A stretch of 64,000 nt of DNA from Micropterix aruncella (GCA_944548615.1 OX155974.1:3410001-3474000); one strand, 5' to 3'; shown: positions 35,818 to 49,288, counted from the stretch's first letter. The notes: generated from the sequence alone by a model not told the origin. Numbers and translations: made by a program.

Positions 35818-37800
35818 ATTTAAAAAAAAAACCAAACATCTCATTTTTCCGATTTTGCCCCGGGGGGTGGACAAAACCGTATACCCTATACGATTTTGCC
35901 CCGGAAGATAACTAGCAGTTGTTACATTAGAACTGTTCCAGTTCGTCAGACTCCCAGCCTGTAGAGCCTTCGTGGGCCCACTTTTTACACTTGGTGCATA
36001 CTTTTTACACTTGGTGCATTGCACCCAGCCTTCATCCAGCTGACTTATACCATATTGTCCATGACAATACGAGCAAATATCATCTTTCGTTGTGTTTGCT
36101 TTTCTCGAAGGAATTCTTGACCGTTTGGTTTCTTTATGTGGTTTCTCTAAAATGAGGGTAGGTTGTTTTTTCTTATTTTGGGAAATATCCAATAATTCTG
36201 TTTTATACGGCGAAGAAGTTATTATTGCTGTTTTGCCTCTACGATGGTTGGTTTTTCTTTTTTGAACCGCATTAATTCTGGGAATTGGCATAATATCAGC
36301 TGGAGAAACGAGTTGTATCAGAATAGTTTCATCTGGTGTATCAATCTGTTCACGAGAAAGTTGGACTGAAGCAGTGGAGGTTGATGGCATCTGGTCAATT
36401 TGTAGCGCAGTGAAGGTTGATGGCATTGGGTTGATTTGCGGCGCAGTGGAGGTTGATGGCATCCTATCAATTTGTGGCGCAGTAGAGATTGAAGGTATCG
36501 GGTCTTGATAGGGCAGATCATAAATTCTTTCTGAAATTGATGTTGCACGTTCACCTATTTCTATTTCCGTCGTTTCAGCCCCAGCGAAGTCAGCTTCGTC
36601 GAAAACGTTCCGATTTGTTGCAAAAAATCCTGTTTTAGAATAGCCAGATACAGCATTTTGTATGGTAGCTGCTTTACAATAAGCTGCTCCAAAGAGTTTA
36701 GATAATTGAAATTGAGTGACAATTCTTCCTGGGTTGGTTCTAAGCCAAACGTTTACCTCTTGGCTATAAAATATACTCAGTGGACCCATAAAACTCACAT
36801 CGAGTGGCTGTAACCTATGCGTGCAATGGGGAGGGAAGCTTAAGATAATCACTCCATTTTGCCTGGCTTTATCAATCAAGGGTATATTTTTAGTATGTGT
36901 CGAGTGTCCATCTAGCAAAAGTAGCACGGGGTCATCTATTTTGGGCTTAACAGTAACTATAAAGTGATCAAGCCATTCGACAAATATTTTACTTTGTACC
37001 CAGCCGCTTGGATGACAGACGGCAATCGTTCCCGGCGGCGCACCATCGAGCAGTTCCGCCTTCATTCGAACTCGTGGAAAAATTAATAGCGGAGGAACAT
37101 AATTTCCGGAAGCAGAGACACAAATGATAGCCGTAGTCAGCTGTCCTCTTTCTGCTGAACTAGCTAAGCCGACTTGTTTTTTTCCTTTAAGAGCGATAAT
37201 TTTACTTTGTCTCTTAGGCACTGTTGTCACGCCAGTTTCATCCACGCTAAAAATCTTTGTCGATGAAAATTTAAATTGGTCAATTAGCCCCTCTAGCAAA
37301 TCGAAGAATTTATTCACGCTAACCCTGTTGAAACCCATTGCTCTTGCCACAGATGTTGGCTCTGCTGTACGAAGAGACAATTCCGGATGACGTTTCATAA
37401 AACCGGATAGCCAATCTTCTCCCGCTAATTTCTCAATCTTGTTAAAATTATGAGTGATTTTATTACATTCCGCCATTTGAAATGCTAAATGATGTAGATC
37501 TTTGTACGTCAGACCAAATAAGCGTCTTTCCATGGTCAAAACGTGATCAACTAAGCCTTGTTCCTGAGAAGGAGAAAATACTGGTTTAAATCGGCCGAGG
37601 CCTTTGCTTGTAGATAATTCCAAATCTCCGTTATTTCTATATTTATTGACACGGTCTTGTAAAGTAGATTTCGGCACTCCGTAGGTTTCTGCAGCTTTTA
37701 AATAACCCATACTTCCATCAACTACACTCATTACTGCTACGCTCATAAGGTAAGTGTCCCAGTCTTGTCTGTTAGTTTTTCTCTTGTAATTACGCGGCAT
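35791..37800 (-). CDS. pogo-type transposase, C-terminus frameshifted
   Basis: A 669-codon frame starting MPRNYKRKTN. Residues ~15-55 form a psq-like HTH (YLKAAETYGVPKSTLQDRV), ~70-150 a CENP-B-like second DNA-binding domain, and ~180-340 the DDE_1 catalytic core with D187 (SVDETG), D297 (LLLDGHS) and D334 (LQPLDVSF). The tail holds Pro/Ser/Thr-rich 15-17-residue repeats (430-475) and a zinc-finger start (CSYC ... CTKC at ~580-600). A 20-bp tandem duplication at 35981-36020 shifts the frame inside this finger, so the last ~65 residues are out of frame and run into the gypsy LTR. The catalytic core is intact. It would cut and paste elements bearing the 27900/38261 terminal repeats. Confidence 0.9.
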   Translation of the reverse strand: MPRNYKRKTNRQDWDTYLMSVAVMSVVDGSMGYLKAAETYGVPKSTLQDRVNKYRNNGDLELSTSKGLGRFKPVFSPSQEQGLVDHVLTMERRLFGLTYKDLHHLAFQMAECNKITHNFNKIEKLAGEDWLSGFMKRHPELSLRTAEPTSVARAMGFNRVSVNKFFDLLEGLIDQFKFSSTKIFSVDETGVTTVPKRQSKIIALKGKKQVGLASSAERGQLTTAIICVSASGNYVPPLLIFPRVRMKAELLDGAPPGTIAVCHPSGWVQSKIFVEWLDHFIVTVKPKIDDPVLLLLDGHSTHTKNIPLIDKARQNGVIILSFPPHCTHRLQPLDVSFMGPLSIFYSQEVNVWLRTNPGRIVTQFQLSKLFGAAYCKAATIQNAVSGYSKTGFFATNRNVFDEADFAGAETTEIEIGERATSISERIYDLPYQDPIPSISTAPQIDRMPSTSTAPQINPMPSTFTALQIDQMPSTSTASVQLSREQIDTPDETILIQLVSPADIMPIPRINAVQKRKTNHRRGKTAIITSSPYKTELLDISQNKKKQPTLILEKPHKETKRSRIPSRKANTTKDDICSYCHGQYGISQLDEGWVQCTKCKKYAPSVKSGPTKALQAGSLTNWNSSNVTTASYLPGQNRIGYTVLSTPRGKIGKMRCLVFFLNCNDLKIIT

Positions 37801-38237
37801 GTTTATAACATCTGAAAAGTAAGATTAAACATAATAATGGAAACCTCTGGGACAAAATCGTATACCGGTCGGTTTTACCCCGTACGGTTGTGCCCCGAAA
37901 GCCCTGCATTCACAATTTCATTCACAACTACAAATGCAAACAAAATTCGACGACAAAGTTGTAGGTTAATATTGAGAAAACACACATATTCAAAATTATT
38001 GGACATGCCACATACCTACAAAGTACGGAATCTTCAATATTCGATATTCTAATAACTCAAAAATAACACCAGGACACCGAAAAATAACAAATATGCGATA
38101 AATTGTCGGCCGGTGATCGTGCTTTGACAGGTCTCTGCTGAATAATAGAAAAGTATGGTGGCTAGAGATGGGCAACGCGCCGGCGGGAATTTTTGAAAAC
38201 TGAAGGAGTTACTTATGCTGTACGGTTTTACCCCGGT
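37801..38237 (-). other. pogo 5' region
   Basis: Between the transposase start and the right TIR. Contains TIR-like words (GACAAAATCGTATACCGG at about 37852; TACGGTTTTACCCCGG at about 38220) that may be transposase binding sites. No gene. Confidence 0.55.
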
Positions 38238-38258
38238 ATACGGTTTTGGACAGGTCTC

Positions 38259-38261
<3 letters not shown>

Positions 38262-38330
<69 letters not shown>
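38262..38330. repeat. (TA)n tract, ~69 bp, right of pogo
   Basis: Right-hand part of the tract into which pogo inserted. Confidence 0.98.
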
Positions 38331-39513
<1,183 letters not shown>

Positions 39514-39549
39514 ATCATCCTATAAACGGATTTCTTTACAAAACTTATC

Positions 39550-40286
<737 letters not shown>

Positions 40287-40308
40287 CGATGTAACTTAAA
40301 ATACCCAC

Positions 40309-40392
40309 CTGCAAGTCGTCTAGGAAGCGCACGCCTGGCGAATGCAGCAGCCTGGTGGGCAATGCAGCGCGCGTCGCCATCTTGACCGCCAT
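40309..40392 (-). CDS. Putative first coding exon of the host gene
   Basis: Starts ATG at 40392 (context CCAATATGGCGG), with a second in-frame ATG four codons on in a CAAGATGGCGAC context. It encodes 28 codons ([18 protein letters not shown]...) and ends CAG before GTGGGT, a good donor. It ends in phase 0, as needed by the exon at 22341-22479. The GC-rich surroundings contrast with the AT-rich neighbourhood, and the AAGATGGCG word resembles a YY1-type site often found at metazoan start codons. Whether further exons lie in the 17.8-kb intron is unknown. Identity not recognised. Confidence 0.55.
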
Positions 40393-40520
40393 ATTGGTTC
40401 GGCTGTCAGTGTGACAGCCGCGTATGCGATGCGGGGAAGAACCGACCCGCCGGCAAGTCGCGTGTCTCTGCCACTGATCCGCCTCAGGCCGCCGAGCCGA
40501 ATAGCTCCACCGCTCAAAAA
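40393..40520 (-). promoter_or_regulatory. GC/CpG-rich 5' UTR or promoter of the host gene
   Basis: A short CpG-rich island-like stretch directly upstream of the putative start codon, with a small inverted word (GGCTGTCAGTGTGACAGCC) at 40401-40419. No TATA box seen. Promoter function is inferred from position and composition only. Confidence 0.4.
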
Positions 40521-41007
40521 ACAGAGCTTCCGTGATCGCTGTACCTATAATAAGGACATGGGACGACAACCATTTTTTAAAACACGTTAAGGCCTTTTGA
40601 TAGGACATATTATTAGCGAGTCCAAAAATATTAAACAACGAAGACACAATATCTGATGCCACCACGGCTTTAGCAGTTAAACCCGCCAAATATAGCGGCG
40701 CACAACGGTAAACACCCACGTTTGACACGGAAGAAACGTGGCTCGATGTAGCTATGCGGCCACACACTGGTAGCTGAACTACGCGAATGTCCATTAAGTC
40801 CACAGAATACACGTTTAATTGCACGTCGTAAAACGCTTGTGAGCAATCTAAAACCCCATATAATCAATGCTAATTCAGTAAAATCAGTAGCTTCTATGTA
40901 AATATTTTTTAATGTAGCGATAATGTTTAATATAATTTCTTTTTTTTCTGTCAACCTCATAAACTATGGAGGTATCGTCAGCATATATAGTTATCTCAAA
41001 ATCCTCA
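40521..41007. other. No gene recognised
   Basis: Upstream of the putative first exon. A 96-codon minus-strand frame (40670-40960) has no family motif. The R1 target duplication (CTCAAAATCCTCA) is at 40995-41007. Confidence 0.4.
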
Positions 41008-41684
41008 ACTAGGGTTGTCGACCACAGCGGGCGAGCCCGTCGCCTCAGGAAGTTTTAACGATTAGTCGTTCTATCTCCCTGGAGCGAGCGCAGAAGACTT
41101 GGACAAAACAGTCCACCGTCTAGCTCCGCCACAAACCCGTAAGAGGCCAACGCCTTAACCGCGAGATAGCCAGGAGTGTTACCCGGCGGGCTTACACTCA
41201 CGCCCTTACATCCAATTGTGACCAGATTACTCCAGTCTCTCGATTGGTTACGAGTTCGAGGTCGCTTGCGCGGTCCTCTCCCTTACGAAGCGGTGAAACG
41301 GTGTTTACCGAATCTATCGCGGACCACGGCATCCTTTGCCCGGATGTTCACCCAGGATCGGGTAGCCGATGGTCGTTTCAAGAGCAGTCGCCGTAAGGTC
41401 CGCGACCACCTCCGTTCTATAGGAAACAGTACTGCTTCCAGACTCCCCCGACTGTTAGTCAGAGTGCACAATCGATTTGATTATGCCGCACGGTGCGCAG
41501 ACCGTCCAGGAGCGCCAGAAGGTTGATTCCCAGGGGAAACTAACCATAAGGCCAGAGTCCTACCCAGGCTCGTACTTCATTCGTGGAGGCCGTCGGATAG
41601 GTGTTGACCCGTGAGTGTGACCAACCCTGAACAGAATGGGTCTTCGTGGCCAACTCAGCAAGAGTTCGCTGGTCTTCGTGGCCA
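41008..41684 (-). repeat. R1 repeat, full-length copy with 13-bp target duplication
   Basis: 677 bp flanked by CTCAAAATCCTCA at 40995-41007 and 41685-41697. On the minus strand it ends with the TTCG-type hairpin (GGGCTCGCCCG variant) and GTCGACAACCCTAGT. This is the best-bounded R1 copy and the empty site for the LINE inserted at 447-1984. Confidence 0.9.
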
Positions 41685-41697
41685 CTCAAAATCCTCA

Positions 41698-42366
41698 GTT
41701 AGAATGCCGCTCAATCTCTACTAAAGCGTAGGGTATTGGGGTGATCAATGCCACAGTAAGTTTTGGCAATCCTTCTGCTTCGGCTATATGAAGATGGCGC
41801 TGATAAAAACATCTATAAAAAAACAATAATGAATGTTATTTAAATAAAGGACAATTTGATCAAAAATAACAATAATAACATTCAATTATTAGTGTCATCT
41901 ATCAGCATCTTTATTTTAAAATTCTGTCAGTGGTCATCGCCATGCCAATGGGAGTTTCCACCGTAGATTTATTTACCCGATTTCATAATCTACTATCTAT
42001 GGACTCGAATAAAAGTTTCTCGACCACTGCTCTTAGCGAACTGTCTGTCGATAAAATATGTTCCTCCGTTATACCCATAATAAAAATCTTAAAGTAACGA
42101 TTCGTACGAGGAGGGAGGAAAGATGGAGGTAAGAATCGTCCCAGGCGGCGACATCGGTTTTATTAAGGGCGCATTGCGGATTGCCTACAAATAATATTAT
42201 TGGATTTGCATATTATTTATGAGGGCGGGGATACAGGGGGCTCTCGGTCACCTTGACTGCCTCCCAGCCCCGAATCTAGAGGAAGGGGGGGGGGAGGCAA
42301 ACCGTGGTACCTGCCTCGGGAAGAAATTTAAGGGCGCCAAGACAGAAGGCGACGAGGTTATCCTCA
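41698..42366. other. No gene recognised
   Basis: Mixed AT-rich and G-rich sequence (GGAAGGGGGGGGGGAGG at about 42281). No coding frame or named repeat. Confidence 0.4.
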
Positions 42367-42430
42367 TCTATACTAATATTGTAAAGTTTGTATGTTTGTA
42401 TGTAGGGGGTATTTTTTTCCTTTTTTATTT
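42367..42430 (+). mobile_element. Helitron 5' end fragment
   Basis: A, then TCTATACTAATATTGTAAAG and a GTTTGTATGTTTGTATGT run, the common arthropod Helitron 5' terminus. No matching 3' end was found nearby. Confidence 0.6.
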
Positions 42431-43000
42431 GTTGAGTGGGGCTTTTCTAAGGTCTTTATGAGCCTTGTAACACTGCGACCATTGCTGATCTATTGTGTTC
42501 GCCACCTACTATAGTTCTGCGCTGAGCCTCGTGTCATTTAAGAACCGCAACAGGCCTTTGGCGCCAGATTGTTTTACCTCCTCTATGCAATGCAACGTAA
42601 GTTCATAATATCAAAAGAGTCAGCTCGTCGATACCATTGAACAAAGATCAGCATCCCTAGATACGGGTCTCTGACCTAGTTAGGAATGCGGATAAACATT
42701 TTCACCATAGGATGTGCTCAATCTCTCCCAACTCAACCATATTATGTTAATGGTGTGTATATAACATATATAAAGTTATTGTAAATTAATAAATAAATAA
42801 AAAATAAATAATAATATTTTTATTGCAAACTTTGTCATTTCAGAAAGAAACCATCAAAAAGTTAAATGGATATTTAACAATCTATTTACTAACAAGTAAA
42901 TATATTAAAAATAATAAAAAACACGACTGCCGTTACAGAAAGTGAACTATTGTATTTATAATTATTTTTATTAACCTTAACCATCTTTATTAATCCTGCA
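42431..43000. other. No gene recognised
   Basis: AT-rich, with TAAATAAATAAAAAATAAAT at about 42790. Nothing coding supported. Confidence 0.4.
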
Positions 43001-43011
43001 ATAAATTCGGT

Positions 43012-43329
43012 TTGAAAATCAGCACTACTAAGACCCAGGTAATGGCTCAGCCTCCGCGAGGAAGTCCACCTGAAGAACCTAACATTCTCCTGGGTAACGG
43101 TGTCTTAGAGGTAGTATCTCACTTTCGCTACCTTGGCAGTGAGATTAGGAATGGTAACCGTCTGGACACTGAAATCCCAGTACGCATAGCCAGACAGAGC
43201 TGAATCCGCCTTCGGCAAACTAAACCAACGTGTCTGGAAATCGCATGATCTTAATCTGAAAACAAAGCTGGCCGTCTACAAAGCGATTGTCCTACCCATA
43301 TTGTTATATGCCTCCTATTGTTATATGCC
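43012..43329 (+). pseudogene. LINE ORF2 C-terminal part, upstream of an R1 insertion
   Basis: Encodes FRYLGSEI and, after a one-base frame change near 43203, KLAVYKAIVLPILLYAS, typical of a LINE RT thumb. It is interrupted by R1 at 43330; the same reading resumes at about 44000 with the duplicated TGTTATATGCC. Confidence 0.8.
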
Positions 43330-43999
43330 CTATGGGAGCTAATGGGCCCTTGTTGAGTTGGCCACGAAGACCCATTCTGTTTCAGGGTCGGTCACACTCA
43401 CGGGTCAACACCCATCCGATGGCCTCCACGCATGGGGTGCGGAGCCTGGGTAGGACACTGGGTCAACCAGTCTCCCCTGGGAACCAATCCTCTGGCGCTC
43501 CTGGACGGTCTGCGCACCGAGCGGCGCAAGCCAATCGATTGTGCTCTCCGACTAACAATCGGGGGAGTCTGGGAACTGTATTGTTTCCTATAGAGCGGGG
43601 GTAGTTGTCTACCTTACGGCGACTGCTCTTGAAATGACCATTGGCCATCCGATCCCGGTTCAGAGTCGGGCAAAGGACGCCTTGGTCCGCGATAGATTCG
43701 GTTCACTCCGTTTCTCCGCTTCGTAAGGGAGAGGACCGCGCAAGCGACCTCGAACTCGGAACCAATCGAGAGACCGGTGAAATCTGGTCAAAATTGGTAG
43801 TTAGGGCGCGAGTGCCGCCCGCCAGGTAACACACCTGGCTACTCGCGGTAAGGCGTTGGACTCTAACGGGTTGTGGCGTAGCTTGACGGTGGATTGTTAT
43901 GTCCCAAGTCTTCTACGCTCACTGCACGGTCGATAGAACGAACAATCGTTAAAACGTCCTGCGGTGACGGGTTCGCCCGTTGTGGTTGACAACTCAATA
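43330..43999 (+). repeat. R1 repeat inserted in a LINE, 11-bp target duplication
   Basis: 670 bp flanked by TGTTATATGCC at 43319-43329 and 44000-44010. Very similar to the copy at 11337. It contains the final ACGGGTTCGCCCGT hairpin near 43968. Confidence 0.9.
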
Positions 44000-44621
44000 T
44001 GTTATATGCCTCCGAAACGTGGTGCCTTTACAGTAAAGAGATTAGAAATTAGTCTTTCGCATGAGGTGCCTCCGAAACATCCTGAGGATAACATGAGAGG
44101 ACCGTGTGTCAAACACAGAAGTGTTACGACGGACGGAAATGCAGGGCATGGAAGCTATGCTCATGAAAGCTCAGCTGAGGTGGTGTGGGCATGTAGTGCG
44201 TATGAAAGACGACCGCCTCCCGAAAGCCGTGTTTCATGCCCAACTCTCAAAAGGCACACGCAAAGTCGGCGGACAGCACCTACGCTATAAAGATGTCTTA
44301 AAAAGACACCTAACCGCCAGTGGTATTCCACCTGAGAGCTGGGAGAGGGCTGCTCACAAACGCAGCGAGTGGCGCTCCACGGTGACCACAAAAGTTAAAG
44401 AGTTTGAGGAAGCCCGGCTTGAAAACCTCGACTCGAACCGCCAACAGCGCAAAACTCGTCCGAAGCCCACTTACACATACACTTACAACAACTGCTGTGA
44501 ACTCTACTGTAGTCGTTGTAATCCGACCTTTAAAAACAAACTGGGATTCACGAGTCACTTCCGCGCGCATCTTCGAAGAAGTCCTGTCAACCAAGAGGTC
44601 GCCGTCGTCGGATCACGATGA
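44000..44621 (+). pseudogene. LINE ORF2 C-terminus with zinc-finger end, after R1
   Basis: The frame at 44106-44621 reads LRWCGHVVRMKDDRLPKAVF, then a helical linker and a C2H2-like finger (CSRCNPTFKNKLGFTSHFRAH pattern: two Cys, two His) close to the end. This tail is common in arthropod LINEs often annotated as endonuclease-reverse transcriptase. The joint between 44010 and 44106 is degraded. It is the 3' half of the LINE begun at 43012. Confidence 0.8.
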
Positions 44622-44944
44622 GGAGGTCATCATCAATTATTTTTATTACGGTTTATTTATGAAATATCGGTGGTTTATGTATTTGTCCATATAGTCCAAG
44701 TATATGAGATCTAAGCTTGTCGTTTCCAGGACAAAAATCCGGAAGTATTTTTCTCAACGGTTTTATATATATTTTTGGACGCTGAATCCGATTATAAACG
44801 ACCTCGCCAGAGATAAGCTAACTTCAGGAATCGCGAAAAACCGCATTTTTTGCATTTAATATAGTTTATCGCTTATAATGCAAGAATAAAGCATTTTTTG
44901 ATAACAACTATTCAGTACAAAATTAGAGTAGACAAAATTTCCTA

Positions 44945-45595
44945 CAATTCATATTTTATTTTATTTTATTATTGTTAAGGAAACAAACAGCTTTTACAAA
45001 ACATTGGGTACAAAATTATTAAGTTTCAAAGAATGCTAATAACATGTTTCCACTCAAATATTATCAATTTAAACACTTCAACATTTTTCTATGAAGAATA
45101 CACTCACATAAGTAAATACAATTTTATGTGAATACACGTTTCATAATGTATACATATTATTGTCATACATATTATTTAAATATATTCTTGAATACATATT
45201 ATTAATATTATATTATATAGTGCGATTACAATGATACGTCAATACTGTCATTAATTATTGCTTTTTTAAGAGCGATAGATGACGAATTGAATACGTCAAT
45301 ATCGCCGAGCTGCATGTTAAAAATTTTACATTCTATAAATAAAACATTTTTGTTCATAATATGTGCCAACCTGCGGTAGGTGGGACAACTCCGTTTGGCG
45401 AGTGAGTCGCGATGGTACACCAAAAGACACCATTACAAGAAGATCCGAACAATCAATGTAACCTGTCAACAATTTATGGAAAAACACCACATCTGCACAT
45501 TTTCTTCTTGATTGTAGTGATTGAAGACCATGAAAGCTAGCTGCTTCGCTGTAATTGGGAAAGGACAAAAAGAAGCGATAATTCAAATGTTAACT
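44945..45595 (-). pseudogene. LINE ORF2 C-terminal fragment with (TAAAA)n tail
   Basis: Two minus-strand frames (45326-45586 and 45226-45423) together give a LINE tail (LQSRRKCADVVFFHKLLTGY, FNSSSIALKKAI). A frame change falls near 45330-45350. The 3' end shows (TAAAA)n, seen on the plus strand as ATTTTATTTTATTTT at 44947. R1 sequence starts directly at its truncated 5' end. Confidence 0.7.
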
Positions 45596-46005
45596 CCCTC
45601 TGGAAGCAGTACTGTTTCCTATAGAGCGGGGGTGGTTGACCTTACGGCGACTGCTCTCGAAACGACCATCGGCTACCCGATCCTGGGTGAGCGGCCGGGC
45701 AACGTATGCAGTGGTCCGCGATAGATTCGGTTTATACCATTTCACTGCTTCGGGCCGCGCAAGAGACCTCAAATTCGGAACCAATCGAGAGATCTGGTCG
45801 CAATTGGGAGTAAGGACGTGAGCGTAAGCCCGCTGGGTAACACTCCTGGCTATCTCGCGGTTAAGACGTGGCCTCTTACGGGCGTGTGGTGGAGATTGGC
45901 GGTGAACTGTTTTGTCCAAGTCTTCTGCGCTCAGTTCAGGGAGACAGAACGACTAATCAAACCTTCCTGAGGTGACGGGTTCGCCCGTTGTAGTCGACAC
46001 CGCCC
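45596..46005 (+). repeat. R1 repeat, 5'-truncated copy
   Basis: Starts mid-repeat (TGGAAGCAGTACTGTTTCC) and ends with GGGTTCGCCCGTTGTAGTC. Confidence 0.8.
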
Positions 46006-46475
46006 TACTTGTACTTTGGTGGTTTTATCCTACGTCGAATATCTCATTTTCATTGCCGAAAATAACCATCACACCGACGAAGAACCTTGCAAACTTTTTA
46101 TGTCACATTTGTATGTCGTTCTGGAAAAAAGGCAATTTTGTGTATTGTGACGCCGTGTCGGTTTGGATCACGCGATTGAATTATTGTCACGTCAGCCCGC
46201 TAGGCATCAACTAGATCGCTTTGATTTATCGCTGTGTGCATTAGCTACATTTCTATGAATGAACTTCGGCACGCGACGCAAACGAAGGGCGAGCAGCGGA
46301 AATAATGTGGTCGGAAAAATAAACCATTAGTGGGTCCGTATTCTGTTTCTTATGCTAGGTTTACACGGGCTTAGTACTTGTCCTTTAGTAGTACCTACTT
46401 GTTGCTAACCTCCTTAGGGATAGCGACAAGTACCTAACCGTTTACACGTTGGTATTAAATGCGTCTTCTCAAATG
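46006..46475. other. No gene; possible MITE relic
   Basis: Near 46351 and 46438, TTTACACGGG and CGTTTACACG occur with the inverted-looking ACTTGTCC / GACAAGT pair between them, which suggests a small inverted element. No gene. Confidence 0.35.
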
Positions 46476-46479
46476 ATCT

Positions 46480-47209
46480 AAACATCAAAATATCAACTAC
46501 CCTAGGCAACTTAAATACGATCTTCCCAGCAGAATGCATTGGCATCACCAGAGCAGCACAGGCAGTTGCAGCCAAAGATGTCGGAGACCCAAGTCTGAAA
46601 TTTGTTTCCGACAGTGCCTCCGTGCTACAAGCGCTACCAAAAAATACTATAACCTCTGTCCTTGTACTGGAATGCCACAATGCACTTCAATCCATTGCAA
46701 GGTCAAATAGAGTGACCCTGCAATGGATTAAAGGGCACAGCGACTCACTTGGCAACGACGCGGCAGACGAACTGGCCAGAAGGGGATCAAAGAAAATAAT
46801 ATATGGACCGGAACCCTCGATGCCCAGGCCCAAATAAAAACATGGCTACGCAGGAACACCGATGAAACACACCTTACAGAATGGAAAAAAAACGCAGGAT
46901 GCAGGCAAAACAAAGAACGCGGTTCTGGAAGCGTCTAAAAAACTTGCCCGCAACCTGACTAGATTAAAACGGGACAAAATCCGTAAAGTCATAGGTACTA
47001 TGACAGGCCACTGTAATGACAGGACAGACAGCCCTCTATGCAGAGGCTGCATGGCGGAAGAAGAAACGCCACAGCATGTGCTCATGGAATGCAGGAGCGT
47101 GGCAGAGCAACGGGCAAAAATACTACAATCTCCAGCATCTATCCCGGAGGCCTGTAGCAACCCAAACAGGCTGCTAACCTTCTGGGACAGCCTGGGTTGG
47201 CTGGAGTAA
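46480..47209 (+). pseudogene. LINE (I/R1-like) RNase H and C-terminal Cys motif
   Basis: The first part (to about 46837) is an RNase H domain: LGNLNTIFPAE, FVSDSASVLQAL, LQWIKGHSDSLGNDAADELA (acidic catalytic residues and His present). After a frame change the second frame (46862-47209) gives the usual tail, with CRGCMAEEETPQHVLMEC as the Cys/His motif. RNase H after the RT is typical of I-, R1- or Loa-type LINEs. The RT itself is absent. Confidence 0.8.
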
Positions 47210-47859
47210 CATAAACACAAATAGAAACATGAGCCACACACAACGGCCCAATCAAGAGGCCAAGTGCGAGAAAAAAGCCCAGACAAAATAACTAACGTTG
47301 GTAGGTATTAGCAGAAATGTATTAGTGGCACGACCTCCGTTCGAGATCGTACACCCCCGCCGCCTTACTACTTTCCTAGCAAGGAAAGTATTGTGGACGC
47401 ACTTCTGTGTCTCTGTTTGTCTGTATTCCTCCACGATAGCGCCTAAACGCGTCATCCGATTGAGAAATATCGAGATTTGAAATTCGGTACACAGATGCGT
47501 CATAGAGTCGAAACCACACTGTTTAATAAAGTCGGGCCGCCCAAAACCAGCGGAGAAACGAACCATATTGGAAAATAGCCATTTTAATACCACGGACATA
47601 CTACAAAAATACTATATTTGCTATCGGGTGAGGTGAGGGGGAAGGGATGCGAAAATATTCTTTTTTCGTCGATATTACTCTTTTTCGTGGGTTCCTATTA
47701 CGCCTTATCTAGAATGCTTTGATTTCGAAGAAAAAGTACACAGGATGTATAAAGTTCCGGATAAAAATATCCTTCTTCTTCTGATTTCTTCCGTGGGTTC
47801 CTATCTTGCCTTATATAGAGTGCTTTAATAGATACCCCAAGTGCTTAGGAAGCAAGAGG
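47210..47859. other. Unclassified repeat modules
   Basis: AAGGAAAGTATTGTGGA followed by a TCTGTNTGTCTGTATT run at 47381 recurs at about 48798; GTGGGTTCCTAT is at both 47687 and 47792. These could be Helitron-like or other dispersed ends; no gene. Confidence 0.45.
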
Positions 47860-48715
47860 GGTTTTGGGTGAAAGGGGTGGGGTGGTGTTAGGGGGGGTGG
47901 CATTGGGGGGAGGGGGTAGTGTTGGGTGGGGGTTTTTGGGAAAGTTGATGGAGGGGGTTAAGAGGGAATGGGGTTGAAGGGGGAATCGAGAGCGGTTAGG
48001 GGGAGGGGGGAGAGAGGAAGAAAAAGAGGAGATGGGTTAAAGGGGGTAATGAGAGGAGGGAGAGAGTGAGGTAAGGGTGAAGTTAAAGGGGAGTAGAGAA
48101 GGGATTTGAAGGTGGGGAAGTTAAAGAGGAGTAGGGCCAAGGCGAATTGGGGTGGAAGGATGGTGGGACTGAGGGGGAAGAGGGTAGGAGGGGGGAGGAG
48201 GGGGTAAAGGGGGTGAACGGGGGGTGTAGGGAGAGGGGGTGATGGGTGGGGAGGGGGTAGGTGGGCTCAGAGGGTAAGGGCGGGCGGGACGGTGGGGTAG
48301 GGGGGAGGGGGTATGTGGGCTGAGAAGGGAAGGGTGGGCGGGAGGGTGGGATAGGGAGAGGAGTTGGGAAGGGAAGGTGTTTCGAGGGCGGTATAGGGAG
48401 AGAGGGCAGGGTGAGAGGAGTTAGAGGGGGGAGGAGGGGGATAGGTAGAGGGGATGTGGGGGATAGTGGGAAGTGTGGGCGGGAGTGGTGGTAGTTGGAG
48501 GGGGCTGAGGTGGAGTTAGAGTGGAGGGGGCGGGAAGGGGGTTGGTTGGGTGAGTGAAAGGGGTGTATGGAGAGAGGGGTTGAGGGGAGGTGGGCTAAGG
48601 GGGGAAAAGTTGGGCGGGAGAGGGTAGTTGAGGGCGTGTTGGGGAGTGGGGTGAGGGGGCGACAGGGGAGGAGTTAAAGGGGGTTTTAGGGGTTTGGCGC
48701 ACGAGGGGGTTGTCT
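47860..48715. repeat. Strand-asymmetric G-rich block, ~850 bp
   Basis: The plus strand is almost entirely G with A and T; C is rare. Runs of four to seven G occur every few bases. No stable repeat unit. Confidence 0.95.
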
Positions 48716-49268
48716 GCTTGCCGGGAAAGTCTTAGGGTGACACTATCAATTTTTGTTCATAGGATTTAAATTCCTGGATGAATTTTATTTTTCTGTCAAG
48801 GAAAGTATTGTGGATGCAATTCTGTGTGTCGGTCTGTCTGTATTTCTTCACTTGTCTGCTTCCACACTCCAAGACTTGTATGCTTGCCAGGAAAATCTTG
48901 GGGTGAAACAACCGTTTTTTAGTAATTAGTATCCGCTAACCAATAGGACGACGATTTTAAACTCCCTTTACGTAAAACCCTCTTCCTAAAATGATCTCAA
49001 TGCCCATCGCCGAGCGCAAGGACGTAACACAAAATACAGTAAAATACTCCTAAGTTTCAAAATTGCATTATTCTAATCTGCGAAGTGACAGCGACAGTTT
49101 GCCGCCTACCCGCAGAACAACAAATGACGATTGACAGCACTTGACTCTACCCTGCGTACGGCGTTTGCAACCTCGCCAAAATTAAACGCGTTTGCAAAAT
49201 CCTATTTATAATCTCAAACAACCGCGACAATTCTTCGATTTCAAATTGCCACAAAATATACACAATGA
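48716..49268. other. No gene; repeat scraps
   Basis: Contains the second AAGGAAAGTATTGTGGATGC module and a ~50-bp match to 20452-20508 near 49095. Confidence 0.45.
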
Positions 49269-49288
49269 GTCCATATGCGAAATGTTGA

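Noticed and set aside
40670..40960. 96-codon minus-strand frame upstream of the putative first exon
   Set aside because: No motif or splice context; could be an upstream exon but nothing supports it.
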